14,468 nucleotides of DNA from Bacteroidales bacterium (GTDB lineage: Bacteria; Bacteroidota; Bacteroidia; Bacteroidales; UBA1556): contig JAOZSY010000043.1 of NCBI GenBank assembly GCA_029939445.1, forward strand, positions 1 through 14,468, in the 5' to 3' direction. The notes beneath the pieces are model-generated. The model had not been told where the DNA came from. It made no database searches and worked only from the letters and a program-made list of their open reading frames with translations. Positions 13,984 to 14,468 of the stretch are shown piece after piece; position 1 is the stretch's first letter; every line of letters starts with the position of its first letter. A program made the translations under genes and the position numbers.

Positions 13984-14468
13984 CTAGTATCTGTAGTGGT
14001 CAGCCTTATAAGGACCGCCAACTTTAACGCCAATATAATCAGCTTGTTCTTTTGATAATTTAGTTAGGTTTACGCCAATTTTTTCTAGGTGTAAACGAGC
14101 AACTTCCTCATCCAAATATTTTGGTAAACGATAAACGCCAACTTCATATTCGTCTTTCTTCTCCCAAAGGTCAATCTGAGCTAAAGTTTGATTTGTAAAT
14201 GAGTTACTCATTACAAACGAAGGGTGACCAGTAGCACATCCTAAGTTTACTAAACGACCTTCTGCAAGAAGAAAGATAGAGTGACCATCAGCAAATTTAT
14301 ACTCATCTACCTGAGGCTTGATATTTATTTTTTGAATACCAGGAAGAGCTTCCATTGGTACTACCTGAATCTCATTATCGAAATGGCCAATATTACAAAC
14401 AATTGCTTGGTCGTTCATATCTTCCATATGCTGTGCAGTTATTACATCTTTATTACCAGTAGTGGTAA
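13984..14468 (-). CDS. ahcY: Adenosylhomocysteinase, C-terminal part (runs off the window)
   Basis: The frame is open to the window edge and gives the last 160 residues of S-adenosyl-L-homocysteine hydrolase. This NAD-dependent cytosolic enzyme splits S-adenosylhomocysteine into adenosine and homocysteine and so relieves inhibition of methyltransferases. Visible signatures are TTGNKDVI, then AIVCNIGHFDNEIQV in the NAD-binding domain. GRLVNLGCATGHPSFVMSNS and the C-terminal tail KADHYRY follow; in this family the Lys and Tyr of the tail reach into the partner subunit's NAD site. The first Met seen in the window (14427) is internal, since conserved residues lie before it; the true start is beyond 14468. 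A strong terminator follows the stop codon. Confidence 0.97.
   Translation of the reverse strand, partial: TTTGNKDVITAQHMEDMNDQAIVCNIGHFDNEIQVVPMEALPGIQKINIKPQVDEYKFADGHSIFLLAEGRLVNLGCATGHPSFVMSNSFTNQTLAQIDLWEKKDEYEVGVYRLPKYLDEEVARLHLEKIGVNLTKLSKEQADYIGVKVGGPYKADHYRY

Noticed and set aside
1..14468. Defence island, toxin-antitoxin, secretion or biosynthetic cluster
   Set aside because: Except for one 197-aa gene, every coding sequence belongs to a recognisable core, membrane or repair family, and composition is even across the window.

Overview
The window looks like a chromosomal stretch of a low-GC member of the Bacteroidota. Three things suggest this. Several genes have -7 boxes of the Bacteroidota form TAnnTTTG (TATCTTTG before the LptF/LptG permease, TACATTTG before the SPFH gene, TATTTTTG before pssA). 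Shine-Dalgarno sequences are mostly absent. The family-level signatures (a prohibitin-like SPFH protein, a long LptF/LptG permease, an M23 peptidase with a TPR partner) are typical of that phylum. I cannot name a genus. No phage, conjugative, CRISPR, rRNA or tRNA feature is visible; the gene content is core and cell-envelope housekeeping.

Layout. 1-198 shows no gene. 199-2406 holds two minus-strand genes: a DinF-type MATE transporter and, upstream of it, an SPFH/prohibitin-like membrane protein. A rho-independent terminator hairpin lies between them, only 17 bp from the MATE start codon. 2407-3012 is a 606-bp divergent intergenic region and the most structured non-coding DNA here. It contains a duplicated ~75-bp promoter-proximal segment, two identical 14-bp palindromes, and a ~110-165-bp nested inverted-repeat (MITE/REP-like) element. 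3013-6444 runs on the plus strand: an LptF/LptG-type permease (TTG start), a GT-B glycosyltransferase overlapping it by 8 bp, and an unrecognised 197-aa protein. 6448-10756 runs on the minus strand: an exported 868-aa TPR protein and an exported M23 (LytM-type) peptidase overlapping it by 17 bp. Their end meets the plus-strand cluster with only 3 bp between stop codons. 10837-11571 is pssA (GTG start) and 11850-12722 a YitT-family membrane protein, both minus. 12825-13897 is a plus-strand two-gene DNA alkylation-repair unit, tag-ogt, joined by an ATGA overlap. The right edge (13984-14468) is the C-terminal third of ahcY on the minus strand, followed by a strong terminator.

How the genes fit together. 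Much of the window concerns the envelope: LPS-export permease and glycosyltransferase, peptidoglycan hydrolase with TPR partner, phosphatidylserine synthase for phosphatidylethanolamine, and several integral membrane proteins. tag and ogt repair methylated DNA by two complementary routes (3-methyladenine excision; O6-methylguanine reversal). ahcY belongs to the S-adenosylmethionine cycle. I see no convincing new multi-gene system. The best leads are the repeat-rich 2.4-3.0 kb region, the hairpin in front of the MATE gene, the unrecognised 197-aa protein, and the TPR-M23 pair.
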